Part shown: positions 54,323-63,427 of the stretch, piece after piece
Position numbering within the stretch: position 1 is the first letter of the stretch
Layout: every line of letters starts with the position of its first letter
Made by a program: the position numbers and the translations under genes
Notes under the pieces: model-generated
Seen by the model: only the letters and a program-made list of their open reading frames with translations
What the model was told of the DNA's origin: nothing
Databases searched by the model: none
Origin: Natronosalvus caseinilyticus
GTDB taxonomy: Archaea; Halobacteriota; Halobacteria; Halobacteriales; Natrialbaceae
NCBI RefSeq assembly: GCF_017357105.1
Contig: NZ_CP100395.1
Location: 166,192 to 230,191, forward strand
Direction: 5' to 3'
Length of the DNA stretch: 64,000 nucleotides

Positions 54323-54532
54323 ATGGCGCTGAAAGATGTCCTTCCGGACCGGCCACTCACGTTCGACGAGTTTCAGGACCTCCAGTCCCAGAACGCGTTC
54401 GATAGCGTGATGACCCTCGATACGCCCAGCGTGCATAACGAGTACCTCATTTTGGAGAAAGACGACACCGAGTACGTCCTTCACCACACCGACGAGAAGG
54501 GCTGGCACCGGTGCGAGGGATCGGAGGAATAG
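54323..54532 (+). CDS. Small acidic hypothetical protein
   Basis: 69 residues. MALKDVLPDRPLTFDEFQDL, DSVMTLDTPSVHNEYLILEK, TEYVLHHTDEKGWHRCEGSE. Short alpha/beta protein with a Cys and several His near the end. The stop is directly followed by the ATG of the next gene, suggesting an operon. No family recognised. Confidence 0.55.
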   Translation: MALKDVLPDRPLTFDEFQDLQSQNAFDSVMTLDTPSVHNEYLILEKDDTEYVLHHTDEKGWHRCEGSEE

Positions 54533-54793
54533 ATGATGTCCAGAATTTCCTTCCTCCTCCAGATGTGGAATGCGTTGTCCCGATATCAGAGGGGATTCAC
54601 CTTCGTTTTCGTGTTCTGTTCAGCTTGGGCGGTTTATCTTGCTCTAACGCATCCTGATGTGACGTGGGTCAATGTTGTCGCAGCTACGATTGGGTTTAGC
54701 TTTATCTGGGTGGTCTGGTTTGTTATTGCGCGGGGCGAGCTTGCCATTGAACGTCTGTCTGATCCAGAATATTTCCTAGATGAGAAAGAATGA
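54533..54793 (+). CDS. Small two-TM membrane protein
   Basis: 86 residues (ATG 54533 or 54536). Hydrophobic spans at ~22-40 (FTFVFVFCSAWAVYLAL) and ~46-67 (VNVVAATIGFSFIWVVWFVI), then an acidic tail ending FLDEKE. It starts at the base after the upstream stop, so the two are probably co-transcribed. Composition is less GC-rich than the opposite gene that follows. Function unknown. Confidence 0.6.
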   Translation: MMSRISFLLQMWNALSRYQRGFTFVFVFCSAWAVYLALTHPDVTWVNVVAATIGFSFIWVVWFVIARGELAIERLSDPEYFLDEKE

Positions 54794-54813
54794 GTTCGCA
54801 GCGAATCGGTCGA

Positions 54814-55584
54814 TCATTCGTCTCTCCGTTTTCGGCACCCGATACACTGCTCGCCGGCAGGTTCGAGCGTCTCCGAGTCGTGAACCGTCCGGAAGAGATG
54901 GGGGTGAACCCGCTGGAAGACCTCGCGAATCCGGTCGTCCATGATCGGCTTTATCTCCTCATTCCGGAGACCCGTATCCCAGAAGCAATCCTCGAGGTCG
55001 TCCTCGTGGTACTGCCAGCGGTCAGTGTGGGTCGGGTCCATCAACACGTACTCGAAGTGACCGTCGTCGGCGTCTTCGAGGCGCTGGGTGACCTCGACGA
55101 GTTTCGACGTCCCCTCGGCGTTGTGACGCCGCCAGAGGATTGCTCCCGGAAGCGGGGCCGCGCCGGGTTCGGTCGGCGAGAGTTGCGTCGGGAGGCGATG
55201 AGCGAACGAGCTGTTCCGTTCGCGAGCGCCACGGGCTAGCGCCTCGATCGCGCTGGTCATCCGGTCGGTCCACTCACCGTCGGTGCACATCCGACAGCGC
55301 TCGTCGTAGCGAACCGGTACCGGGTGACCGCACTCGGTACAGTCGTCCCACTCGCTAGCGTCGCCAGCGCCGAAGGAAAACATGTGCGGGATAGAGACGT
55401 TGCGCTCGACACACCCCAACTCGAGGGCGGCGACCAGCTCGTCGCGGTCGGGACCGGGACCGAGGTCGAGCACGCGATTGGGCGGAATGAACAGGTCCTC
55501 GAGCGGGACGTCGAGCATCCCCTCCCGAGCCGTCTTGACGCGTCGATCGGCGTACTCGAGTGCTGTCTGAAACGGACTTCTCAT
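54814..55584 (-). CDS. Hypothetical cytoplasmic protein with CxxC pairs
   Basis: 256 residues, GC-rich. CxxC pairs at DDCTECGHPV and RCRMCTDGE (~residues 80-100) form a likely zinc ribbon, and CIGCRKRRDE ends the protein. In between, SSFAHRLPTQLSPTEPG and FEYVLMDPTHTDRWQYHEDD. No family recognised. It is surrounded by AT-richer genes, so it may belong to the host core or to another insertion. Confidence 0.65.
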   Translation of the reverse strand: MRSPFQTALEYADRRVKTAREGMLDVPLEDLFIPPNRVLDLGPGPDRDELVAALELGCVERNVSIPHMFSFGAGDASEWDDCTECGHPVPVRYDERCRMCTDGEWTDRMTSAIEALARGARERNSSFAHRLPTQLSPTEPGAAPLPGAILWRRHNAEGTSKLVEVTQRLEDADDGHFEYVLMDPTHTDRWQYHEDDLEDCFWDTGLRNEEIKPIMDDRIREVFQRVHPHLFRTVHDSETLEPAGEQCIGCRKRRDE

Positions 55585-55801
55585 TTATATATGGCGCACA
55601 GTTGGCGATGGTATGTCTACGTGAAGCTGTTATTATGAGTTCCGTTAAACGTCATGATTTATGTCATCTACATTATCTATTGTACAGTGAGTTAAACAAA
55701 TCCAATTTCATATGTCGATTCATCACACCAACTTTCAAAAAATGTAAAACTCAGAAAGATTTATAATTGGTTGTCTATAATGTCATTTTGGTGTTTGAAG
55801 T
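55585..55801. other. AT-rich intergenic region before the metalloprotease operon
   Basis: The GC content drops sharply at about 55590. GATTTATAATTGG near 55758-55771 is a good TATA candidate for the gene at 55802. No gene seen here. Confidence 0.45.
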
Positions 55802-56602
55802 ATGGAAAAATCAAGAAGAGAAATAATGAAGCAGGCAAGTATGATTACAGCATTAAGTACAACTGGGTTATCAGCCACAAGTACTGCAGCAGCCGAGGAT
55901 CTCTTATTGGGCACGTGTAAATTCACAGAATTAAGCGTAGAGTATAGAGGAGTGAGCAATCAAACAACTACTGTAGGTTGTGGTGGCTTAGAATATTTAA
56001 CATCTGATGGGGTAGTAACACTTCTAAGAACATCTGAAAGAAATAAGAGTCCAAAAAACATAGCCATTGGATATAAAGGCAAAATTCGCTCTCCTTCATA
56101 TTTTAAAAATAGAACTAAAACACACGTGTTGCCTGTTGATGGAACTTTCCAAGGGCATGGTATTAGCTATGTTAGATTATCTAACCCCTATTCCCAGTAT
56201 TGTCCAAAGATTACTGCAGCAAATAAAGGGGTTGATTTGAATTTTGGTGATAAAAACATCCATCTAGATAATGGTGACATGGAAGAAATATCGTTGGAGA
56301 AAGAGAAAGTCCACATAATTCCCAAGCCAAATGAAACAGAGGAAGTTGAAATCAAATCAAGGATGAATGATAAAACCATAACAAAAGAACGGTTTATAAA
56401 ACCTGACCCGGTCGAAATGGAAATAAAGCCAACACTAATTGCTCGGCACCATGGTGTAGTAGAGTTCTTTGGAGCGGAAGACAAAATTGTGGTTCCTAGA
56501 AAATCAGATCATCTTTTATCAAAGCACTATAGAAATATGAAAGAAAGTGCAAAAAGCAAGGGTAATCTTGTTGTAGCTTCTAAAAAAGGTGAAAACGTAT
56601 GA
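55802..56602 (+). CDS. Tat-exported hypothetical protein, AT-rich gene
   Basis: 266 residues. A twin-arginine start (MEKSRREIMKQASMITALST, then TGLSATSTAAAE) suggests export. The mature part is Lys-rich and beta-like (LTFSELSVEY-type strands, LLGTCKFTELSVEYRG) and ends SKGNLVVASKKGENV. The Lys-rich, AT-rich character is unusual for a haloarchaeon and unlike its neighbours, pointing to transfer. The stop overlaps the start of the metalloprotease-like gene (ATGA). No family recognised. Confidence 0.65.
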   Translation: MEKSRREIMKQASMITALSTTGLSATSTAAAEDLLLGTCKFTELSVEYRGVSNQTTTVGCGGLEYLTSDGVVTLLRTSERNKSPKNIAIGYKGKIRSPSYFKNRTKTHVLPVDGTFQGHGISYVRLSNPYSQYCPKITAANKGVDLNFGDKNIHLDNGDMEEISLEKEKVHIIPKPNETEEVEIKSRMNDKTITKERFIKPDPVEMEIKPTLIARHHGVVEFFGAEDKIVVPRKSDHLLSKHYRNMKESAKSKGNLVVASKKGENV

Positions 56603-57225
56603 CTGTAATCCAGGATTTTGTTATGACAGAACGATTTTACCAGTATTATTCAGGTAATCCAGAGAGTACCTTAGATCGAGCAGCAGATCATTGTTCTACT
56701 CAGTGGGAAAATTTCTTAAGTGATTCTGAGGACGCGTACTTCTATACACAGACGAATGATAGATTGGATCTTGAGTTCAATCGTTATAGTGAACAACCCC
56801 TCTCGGATCGGTTAGACGAGGCAGTTGAATGGTTCAATGATGATGGTCCTTATTGGTGGGATTCTACTGATGCAGTTATTATATTAGACCATGCGGATCA
56901 AGAAGGACATCAAGGATGGGTATCAACAATAGGGAGTGCAATTTATTGCGATGATAGAGTAGGAATTGTTGATTATGCTTACGAAGGAGATCTTTCTTGG
57001 TCGCCAATAGACAACATATCTTTCCACGAACTGATTCATCTATATAATGGAGAACACCGGGATGCAGCGATATTTGCGAATGATAAAGCCACAGTGATGT
57101 CGAGTTGGAATGATATTGGTGCAGTTGAATACGGTTGCTATAATGACGGAACAAATGGTAAAGATGAAAGAGTTGATCGACCAGCATATTGTACAGAGTA
57201 TAAAGTTGATGGCCACATAAATTAG
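56599..57225 (+). CDS. Putative zinc metalloprotease
   Basis: 208 residues, co-translated with the upstream Tat protein. The zinc motif is SFHELIHLYNGEH (~residues 138-150): HExxH followed by a His six residues on, close to the metzincin HExxHxxGxxH but with Gly one place later. Four cysteines (DHCSTQW, IYCDDR, YGCYND, PAYCTEY) suggest disulfides and thus an extracellular life, though no signal peptide is visible. A Met after the zinc motif (KATVMSSW) could be the Met-turn. Perhaps exported with its partner. Confidence 0.65.
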   Translation: MTVIQDFVMTERFYQYYSGNPESTLDRAADHCSTQWENFLSDSEDAYFYTQTNDRLDLEFNRYSEQPLSDRLDEAVEWFNDDGPYWWDSTDAVIILDHADQEGHQGWVSTIGSAIYCDDRVGIVDYAYEGDLSWSPIDNISFHELIHLYNGEHRDAAIFANDKATVMSSWNDIGAVEYGCYNDGTNGKDERVDRPAYCTEYKVDGHIN

Positions 57226-57746
57226 TTTTTGATAATATTAAAATATTATCCATCATGTGATAAAACAGGATGGCAGCCATGATTCAAGGGTTGACGAGGT
57301 AACAAGCCTTGGAGTTTTGCAGAGCGAAAAATACGCCGTTTAACATTGGCCCGATCACCCACCCAAGAGTTGTGGAGGTTATTAATCTGCGTATTCAACG
57401 TCTCATACCCACTTTCCGATCAGTTTCGACCGATGTAACCGAATTAACCACTCAATCTCCTAACAAGGTTGCAGTCAGATAGCTATAGTTATCAGCGAGT
57501 AACACAGACTCGCAGAGATTGTGTTAGACTACAAATTTATTCTGATCACGCTCCACAGCCTGTTCGCTCATCAAACGGACCTAACTAGCCACTGTCATCG
57601 AAATCCATAGCCCGGTACAGCACAATCTAGCTTCACAAAATCTAACCGTCCTAGCTCCTACAACCACTAAAACAGGCGCTTTCTCACGGAACAACTGAAT
57701 TCACCTAGTTTGACCCTCATTCTTTTCTAAACACGACCTTCGAAAC
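57226..57746. other. 520-bp gap, possible decayed gene on the minus strand
   Basis: No intact gene. A minus-strand frame around 57280-57400 reads TLNTQINNLHNSWVGDRANV, KRRIFRSAKLQGLLPRQP, which looks coding but has no start and is cut by stops upstream. It may be the end of a lost mobile-element gene. The rest is featureless, moderately AT-rich DNA. Confidence 0.35.
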
Positions 57747-58574
57747 CTATTTTACATATATATCCCAAACATAGGTTTGAAATTTTCGTTTAGTATCCTC
57801 TGATGTTTGACTTTCGCGGAAATCTGTGTCCATCCAGATCGTTGTCTCAGCATCAAGATTATTTGGTACTGTATATCTTTCTTTGATTGATTCTTCAGGC
57901 TTCAATTCAAGGATCCCAGGAAGATCATCATGTTTTCGATAATGGTCGGGATAGACAAAATCTCCCTTTACGTTTATCGCTTCATTATCTGTATAATAAT
58001 CGTTTTTGAGAATATGCGGTTCACCGTCCCATGCAACCAGTATCCCGTGGTACGGTCTTCCGTAGTGATTAACCTCGTATGGTTTCTCGCTCCTGTTCAC
58101 AACTTCAACCGTAAGTCTATCATCTTCAAGCGCTAATTCGAGCTCAAATGGGTCTACTAATTCAACCCCGTTAGGTTCCGGTTCACCAACCGGCATTCTT
58201 ACTCGAAAATACTCACCATGCCATTCAACTACCGAGGAAGAGAGGTCTGTATCAGATAGTGCAAAATCTGAGTCGCCTAAGCCAAACGGAAGATCTGATT
58301 CACCAGAGCCAGAATAAGAGAGACGGGTGATGGCGATTGCAAGTTCACGCTGGGCGGAAGATTCAAATTCAGTTAATGGGATCGCTTCATCGTGAGAATT
58401 ATCTGTGTAATCTGCTCTAATGAGTTCAGTTGGGGTACCATTTGGTGGTCGATGAGTAGAAGCGGAGGGAAGCGCTTCGGGGTCGTCTGCGTTCCATACA
58501 GAGTTAGAAAGGCATCCTGCTATAGAGGTCGTTCCAATCAATGCGGTCGCTTGGAGGACTGAACGACGATTCAT
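57747..58574 (-). CDS. Lipoprotein, haloarchaeal hypothetical
   Basis: 275 residues from ATG 58574 (MNRRSVLQATALIGTTSIAG, lipobox AGC at ~22). Earlier in-frame starts are upstream of the signal and rejected. The mature body is acidic and beta-rich: VELVDPFELELALEDDRLTV, EVVNRSEKPYEVNHYGRPYH, and the ending NLDAETTIWMDTDFRESQTS. The domain recalls Ig-like DUF families on haloarchaeal lipoproteins. Function unknown. Confidence 0.7.
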   Translation of the reverse strand: MNRRSVLQATALIGTTSIAGCLSNSVWNADDPEALPSASTHRPPNGTPTELIRADYTDNSHDEAIPLTEFESSAQRELAIAITRLSYSGSGESDLPFGLGDSDFALSDTDLSSSVVEWHGEYFRVRMPVGEPEPNGVELVDPFELELALEDDRLTVEVVNRSEKPYEVNHYGRPYHGILVAWDGEPHILKNDYYTDNEAINVKGDFVYPDHYRKHDDLPGILELKPEESIKERYTVPNNLDAETTIWMDTDFRESQTSEDTKRKFQTYVWDIYVK

Positions 58575-58858
58575 ATTAATTCTATGCCAAATATGCATAT
58601 AAAGATTTGGGTTAAATATTTGTATTCTATTGATTAAATATTGAAAATAGCAATATTGGTGAGTCAGAAGACAGTTCGAACAAGGTATACAAGGGCTTTT
58701 TGTCCCGGTTTGCATAGAATTTTCGACAAAGTTTGAAGAATGGCACTGATGAATTGCCAGTAAGTAGTTAATTTCACTGTTTCACGCTCTGCTTGATCGT
58801 GTGAACGAGACACTGTCATGTTGAATTTAGGGGCGCTTAGGGATACTGTTAGAGAGTT

Positions 58859-59977
58859 CTATTCACCGTTGAACACCTCACTGACGTCTTCGCCCAGCTC
58901 GCTCGCTTCGATGTGGGAGTACATCTGCGAAGTCGTCTTCGGATCGGCGTGCCGGAGCATCCGTTGAGCGGTCGCGGCGCCGCGCTCGCGAAAGAGTGTT
59001 TCACCGACACCCCGGCGAGCCCCGTGCAACGTCAGATACTCACCATCCTCGAGATCGGGGATGTTTGCTTCTTCGGAGAAGCGTTTCAATAGCGTGCGTA
59101 CACCTGACGTCGAGAGCGACGGCGGTTCGATGCCGTGCTCGAGGACGTACGCCCACGGGTTTCCGTCGGGCCGATCGTGGTCGGCGTCCTCGATCGCCCC
59201 GTACAGCGACGGCGGATGCCTCGAGGGGAACACCGGCCAGCCGTCGGCCGGCGGGTCGACGATTTGGTACAGCCGCTCGAGAGGTGCGACCGCTTTCGAG
59301 GTGAGCGGCGTCTCCTCGCGTTGCTGGTTCTTCCCCAGGACCGTGATCGTCCCGGCCTCGAGGTCGACGCTCTGCCAGCGCAGACCGTTCCGACGGGCGT
59401 CGTTCGAATCGGCAAGGACCTCGGCGCCGCGTACGCCCGAGTACGCGAGAACCGTGATGAGCGCCCGGTCACGAACTTCTTCGATAGCGTCCGATCCTTT
59501 CTCGTCGATCGCGTCCCGAGCTCGTTCGTCGACGTAGTCCACGATCGCCCGGCGCTGCTCGACGCTCCAGAACTGTTGGTCGCCGCTGTTCGAGGATGGG
59601 CGGGGCGGCATGTCGTCTTTCGCGACCTGTTTCTCAGCCGGGTTCTCCGCGAGGTAGTCGTATTTGACCGCCCAGGAGAGGAACGCCGACACTTGGTTGT
59701 AGTAGGTCCACGCCGTCGACGCCGCGATGCCGCCGTCGACGTGGTCGGACTGGCCCGCTTCGACGCGCCGATCGAGGTGGGCGGCGTAGTTCCCCATCGT
59801 GCGTTTACTCACGCCCTCGAGTGTGGTGACGCCACGATCGTCACACCAGTCGATCCACTTCTCGAGCACGCGGTCGAGATTCTTCGCGTAGTTCCCCGAC
59901 TGGCGCTCAAGGAACTCTGCCTTTGCGTCCTCGAGCCGTTTTCCCTGGGGTGTAGGCCCTGAATTGCTGGTTTCCAT
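58859..59977 (-). CDS. Tyrosine recombinase (XerC/D-like integrase)
   Basis: 372 residues. N-terminal SAM-like core-binding domain (~15-110: YAKNLDRVLEKWIDWCDDRG, STAWTYYNQVSAFLSWAVKY). Catalytic domain: Arg in LAYSGVRGAEVLADSNDARR, Lys region GTITVLGKNQQREETPLTSK, LHGARRGVGETLF (H-x-x-R), and MLRHADPKTTSQMYSHIE with the nucleophile Tyr. All expected residues are present. Could integrate or resolve an element; GC-rich, so host-adapted. No clear attachment repeat was found by eye nearby. Confidence 0.9.
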   Translation of the reverse strand: METSNSGPTPQGKRLEDAKAEFLERQSGNYAKNLDRVLEKWIDWCDDRGVTTLEGVSKRTMGNYAAHLDRRVEAGQSDHVDGGIAASTAWTYYNQVSAFLSWAVKYDYLAENPAEKQVAKDDMPPRPSSNSGDQQFWSVEQRRAIVDYVDERARDAIDEKGSDAIEEVRDRALITVLAYSGVRGAEVLADSNDARRNGLRWQSVDLEAGTITVLGKNQQREETPLTSKAVAPLERLYQIVDPPADGWPVFPSRHPPSLYGAIEDADHDRPDGNPWAYVLEHGIEPPSLSTSGVRTLLKRFSEEANIPDLEDGEYLTLHGARRGVGETLFRERGAATAQRMLRHADPKTTSQMYSHIEASELGEDVSEVFNGE

Positions 59978-60239
59978 CGACTTAGCTTACCAGACAGCGG
60001 CAACCCTAGTAAATCCACCGCAGACTATTGGTCTAATGTGCTGTGTACTGTTGGGGTTAATCGAAATATGGTTTCAGGCTGTGAGAGTCCAGAAATCGTT
60101 GGAATTGGGGTGTTTGTAGGCCGTCATGTACCGTATGCCGCTATATCTTTGCGCGTCTCTACTCCTAGATGCTAATACCCAAGATATCAACGTCTGACGC
60201 CTGTTAGCGGACGGATAGGAAACGGAGGGGGTACTTACG

Positions 60240-60845
60240 CTACTTTCCGAATAGGATTCCATCCCGGTAGAAGTGGATTGCGAGTCCAAATAACACCGCT
60301 GCGACAATTGCAATTCCGAGGTATTCGATCGGGAAGGGCGTTTCAACCCCATATTGTGATAAGCCGACGACACCTGTCGAGGCGAGACTCAGTGCTATTA
60401 CCACGCCAGCAGACCAGCTGTGTGTCCACTCCCGGTGAGAGCCCGTTGCCCGATTTATGAAGTCGGGGACAAGCGCCATCGCAACAAGCATGGTAAGCGC
60501 GATAATTCCGATAGTCAATGCAGCAGGCGAAACATCTGGGACGAGATTTGCAACCGTCGCCGAAACGTACGCCAACACCTTGTCGAACCCGATATAGACG
60601 AAATAACCGCCTACACCAAGAATTCCGATTTTTGCGAGAATTACCGCTCGCCGGTATGGAATCGATTGGGGGTGATCGGTATCGGGGAAGATTGAGAACA
60701 CGAATACTAAGAAGGAGACTATTCCACCGAGACCGATTGCCCATCTTGGATCTCTCGTGCTCCTGTATACAAGTGCACAAGCGAGGAGGCCTGCACCGAT
60801 TGCAGCATACTTCCCCCACCGTGCGTGTTCATCGTAGTTTGCCAT
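60240..60845 (-). CDS. YdjM/DUF457-like membrane-bound metal-dependent hydrolase
   Basis: 201 residues. About five hydrophobic spans (IGAGLLACALVY; IGLGGIVSFLVFVFSI; IGILGVGGYFVYIGF; ALTIGIIALTMLVAMAL; IVAAVLFGLAIHFY). Metal-type motifs FPDTDHPQS (~53-61) and HREWTHSW (~137-144) match DUF457-type proteins. Family function is largely unknown (LexA-binding or membrane hydrolase annotation). It lies downstream of the recombinase in the same direction but 260 bp away. Confidence 0.75.
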   Translation of the reverse strand: MANYDEHARWGKYAAIGAGLLACALVYRSTRDPRWAIGLGGIVSFLVFVFSIFPDTDHPQSIPYRRAVILAKIGILGVGGYFVYIGFDKVLAYVSATVANLVPDVSPAALTIGIIALTMLVAMALVPDFINRATGSHREWTHSWSAGVVIALSLASTGVVGLSQYGVETPFPIEYLGIAIVAAVLFGLAIHFYRDGILFGK

Positions 60846-60929
60846 GGATTCTGATATTTCTCCGAGAGTAAAAAGTCACGGATGGTATATATACCTTGAA
60901 CTAAGGCGATAACTCGTCGATGATGGAGC

Positions 60930-61421
60930 TCAGTAATTCATTACATCGGGCTTTATCTCGTAACTGTCCACGCGCTGGGGGTCATCATCGAGATAGCCCG
61001 CATCAAACTCCCACACCCGGCCTTCAGCAAGATCGGTCGTGTTATCCAGTCCTTCTCCGATTTGGGTCCCTTCCTCATCGAGGAAGAACACCTCGATGCC
61101 GACATAGGAGAGCTCCTCGCCAGAAACGTTCTCCAGACGGCCCTTCACACCCGCGTCGTAGGAACCATTGTTGTACCATTCATGTTCGAGAACTTCGACC
61201 TGCTTCTCCTCTTCGGCACTGCCATCATCGTCGCTACTCTCCTGACTGCTATCGTCGCCGTTTCCGTTGCCCGAATCCTCTCCGTTTCCATTCCCGTTTC
61301 CGTTGCCGTCGTCAGTTGCCCCTTCCTCTCGGTCACCGTTGCCGTCGTCGCTTGAGGCACAGCCCGCAATCGTAAGCGAGAGGAGAGTCCCACCAGTTGC
61401 CAATAGTTTTCGTCGGAACAT
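60930..61421 (-). CDS. Lipoprotein with FxLYD-like domain
   Basis: 163 residues. Lipobox SLTIAGCASS (~residue 20), then a long Asp/Gly/Asn/Glu linker (~25-72) typical of haloarchaeal surface lipoproteins. The C-terminal ~90 residues (VLEHEWYNNGSYDAGVKGRL, ENVSGEELSYVGIEVFFLDE, VWEFDAGYLDDDP) match the FxLYD pattern. Possibly cell-surface binding. Start ATG 61421. Confidence 0.75.
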   Translation of the reverse strand: MFRRKLLATGGTLLSLTIAGCASSDDGNGDREEGATDDGNGNGNGNGEDSGNGNGDDSSQESSDDDGSAEEEKQVEVLEHEWYNNGSYDAGVKGRLENVSGEELSYVGIEVFFLDEEGTQIGEGLDNTTDLAEGRVWEFDAGYLDDDPQRVDSYEIKPDVMNY

Positions 61422-61485
61422 AACCGCACAGAGGACTGTTCGTTACATAAATATGTTGGCCCACTACTAGTTCTGGGGGGTTCAA

Positions 61486-61650
61486 TTACTCGATCTGCCG
61501 TATCGCATCTTCGAGCCCCAGCCCGTGCTCGGCGGCCATCGTGTCGGCGATCGCGTAGGCGCGCTCGCTCCGGTCGGGTGCGTGGTCGCGACGGGTTCGG
61601 GAATACTCGACGAGCGCTTCGATCACGAGGAGGTCGTCCTGTGGGTGCAT
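61486..61650 (-). CDS. 54-residue small acidic protein
   Basis: MHPQDDLLVIEALVEYSRTR, RDHAPDRSERAYAIADTMAA, EHGLGLEDAIRQIE from ATG 61650 to the TAA at 61486-61488. GC-rich and with typical haloarchaeal codon pattern, so real despite its size. All-helical and soluble; a small haloarchaeal conserved protein without a function known to me. Confidence 0.65.
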   Translation of the reverse strand: MHPQDDLLVIEALVEYSRTRRDHAPDRSERAYAIADTMAAEHGLGLEDAIRQIE

Positions 61651-61866
61651 CGCCGGCGTTGGCCGCCCGATTGGATAAAAAGAGTCGGATTAGATGATCG
61701 TACCCCACCTGCGAAGGTGACTGCACAATTTCTGAGAATCGTTGTAATTGCTTATGCCCAATATTAGAACGCAACTCGATCAAGCGAGAGAGTCACCCAC
61801 ATAGTTCTTGACATATGGTTGTAGAGTGGCCAGAGGCCTCTATAGTGGGGTGTTCGATTATAGGGT

Positions 61867-62094
61867 ATGGGACGTCGAATATTACCGGTCTTTGCACTGC
61901 TCGGTATTGGACTCGGCATTCAGTTCTATTTCGTTGGCCGCCACGTCGTTCGAGAGATGCTAGCGGGTGCTGATATAACGTTCAGTCCATTGCTGGGAAC
62001 AACGCTCTCGATTGGGGTTCCTATCATCGTTTTACTTGGGATTGCGGGACTCTCAATCGGTGCAGTCACGAAACTTGGGCTTCACAAAATGTGA
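61867..62094 (+). CDS. Small two-TM membrane protein
   Basis: 75 residues. MGRRILPVFALLGIGLGIQF (span ~5-23) and TTLSIGVPIIVLLGIAGLSI (~45-66), short charged ends. No motif recognised. Isolated gene with its own start; composition moderately GC-rich. Confidence 0.6.
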   Translation: MGRRILPVFALLGIGLGIQFYFVGRHVVREMLAGADITFSPLLGTTLSIGVPIIVLLGIAGLSIGAVTKLGLHKM

Positions 62095-62377
62095 GGGAGC
62101 AGCCATTCAACCAATCGACAAAGACCTCTTAGTTCCCCTTTGGAGGTAAGTGGACAGTTCTTAGCCAGAATCTTCAATCACCAGCGCAAGCTGATTGAGT
62201 TTATTCGATGAGTCCGGTTTTAGCAGGCAGGCGTTCGTCTGAAGTTTGTACGATTGAATAATGTCTGAACACGAGAGACTTGACTGGCAGTGATAGTTGT
62301 GCTATAGAGAAACTGCGTAGTAGACTGGTTGAGAATCACGCTCTCTGTCATTTGGCGGCAAATATTTCCCTCTGAAG

Positions 62378-62668
62378 TTGCAAGGAGATGTATGGGGGGG
62401 TAACGATGGAGATAGCGGTTCGGTACGGGAGGAATACGACTGCTCGGTTACGAGACCGAGCATTGCCGTAATCGACGCCGTTGCGCATGCTGAAGACGTC
62501 GAAATAACCGACGTTTCGGACGCTCTCGATACAACATTGTTTGATCAAGTCGATCCGGACGCTCTCGATGCACTCGTCTCCTCTTCTGACCACGTTTCGG
62601 TCGCCTTCTCTGTCGACGATTACGAAGTCCAGATTGAGGGAGACGAGATCGTAGTCAGTGATGAATAG
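62378..62668 (+). CDS. HalOD1 output-domain protein (copy 3 of 3), start uncertain
   Basis: The domain is clear: RPSIAVIDAVAHAEDVEITD, VDPDALDALV, VSVAFSVDDYEVQIEGDEIV. The only in-frame start before it is TTG 62378; the nearby ATGs are in other frames, and a run of seven G at 62393-62400 follows one of them, so the N-terminus may be altered by a slip. Compared with the copy at 20268, about the first 25 residues are unreliable. Function as for the other HalOD1 proteins. Confidence 0.7.
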   Translation: MQGDVWGGNDGDSGSVREEYDCSVTRPSIAVIDAVAHAEDVEITDVSDALDTTLFDQVDPDALDALVSSSDHVSVAFSVDDYEVQIEGDEIVVSDE

Positions 62669-62809
62669 ACCCCTAATGTTCTCTTTGACCGTTCGACGCC
62701 TAGCGAATAGTTGGTTCAGCGGGGCGGAGCTATCGCATGTACTTGTACGAGAATGACGTGAGAACGTGGCGATAGGGAGCGTTAAATGCTAACACGGCAA
62801 ATATTGCAT

Positions 62810-63155
62810 ATGGTTGCATTAGACGAAGTCTTTGAATTGTTGGAAGATCAAAGACGGCGATATGCTTTGTATTGTCTCTACGAAAAAGACGGACCAGTAG
62901 CCGTTTCTGAACTGGTGAAAAAAAATAGAGAAATGGGAAGACGACCCGTCGGAGACAGATGGGAGTATTGATCGGTTCGAAAAAATCGCCATTGACCTGA
63001 AACACGTACACCTTCCAAAATCTGCTGAAGTTGAGTTCATCCAGTATGACAAAGAACAAGGGGTTATTCAGGCACAGGGTTCGCCCGAGGAATTTGACGC
63101 CCTTCTCACTATCGCAAAAATAATCGAAGAGCCAGAAGAGGGAGACGAAACGTGA
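62810..63155 (+). pseudogene. DUF7344-like gene with a frameshift at an A8 run
   Basis: From ATG 62810: LDEVFELLEDQRRRYALYCL, YEKDGPVAVSELVKK, a winged-helix DUF7344-type start. At the eight-A run (62918-62925) the frame leaves the coding path; with seven A it would continue IEKWEDDPSETDGSIDRFEK, IAIDLKHVHLPKSAEVEFIQ, YDKEQGVIQAQGSPEEFDAL to the TGA 63153-63155. So one base too many, either a mutation, slippage, or a read error. Intact length would be about 114 aa. Confidence 0.75.
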
Positions 63156-63427
63156 ACTACCCCGACCTACTCGCGCCCTTCAGGCGCTCCTTGAGCTCGC
63201 TGTAGAACATTACTCGTCGCAATCCTGAGCGCAGCAATGTATTCGCCGGGGAGACCGATTGCTCCCAACTGTTCTGGCTGAGTGACGATATTTGCCATCA
63301 CATATGTCAACACCATTTACAAGGTAGTGATATGCGATTTCTTGAGGATTCAGCAGCTCAAAATGGTAGAGGCATCACTCAGCGGTAGCCTACATTCTTA
63401 TTATCAAAGGCTGTTAATTCACTCGAT

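Noticed and set aside
54790..55239. 149-residue plus-strand frame opposite the CxxC hypothetical protein
   Set aside because: Shadow of the GC-rich minus-strand gene; no promoter and no family features.
59135..59962. 275-residue plus-strand frame opposite the tyrosine recombinase
   Set aside because: Antisense shadow of a gene whose catalytic motifs are clear.
58859..60239. Attachment site next to the recombinase
   Set aside because: No tRNA gene or direct repeat could be found by eye on either side.
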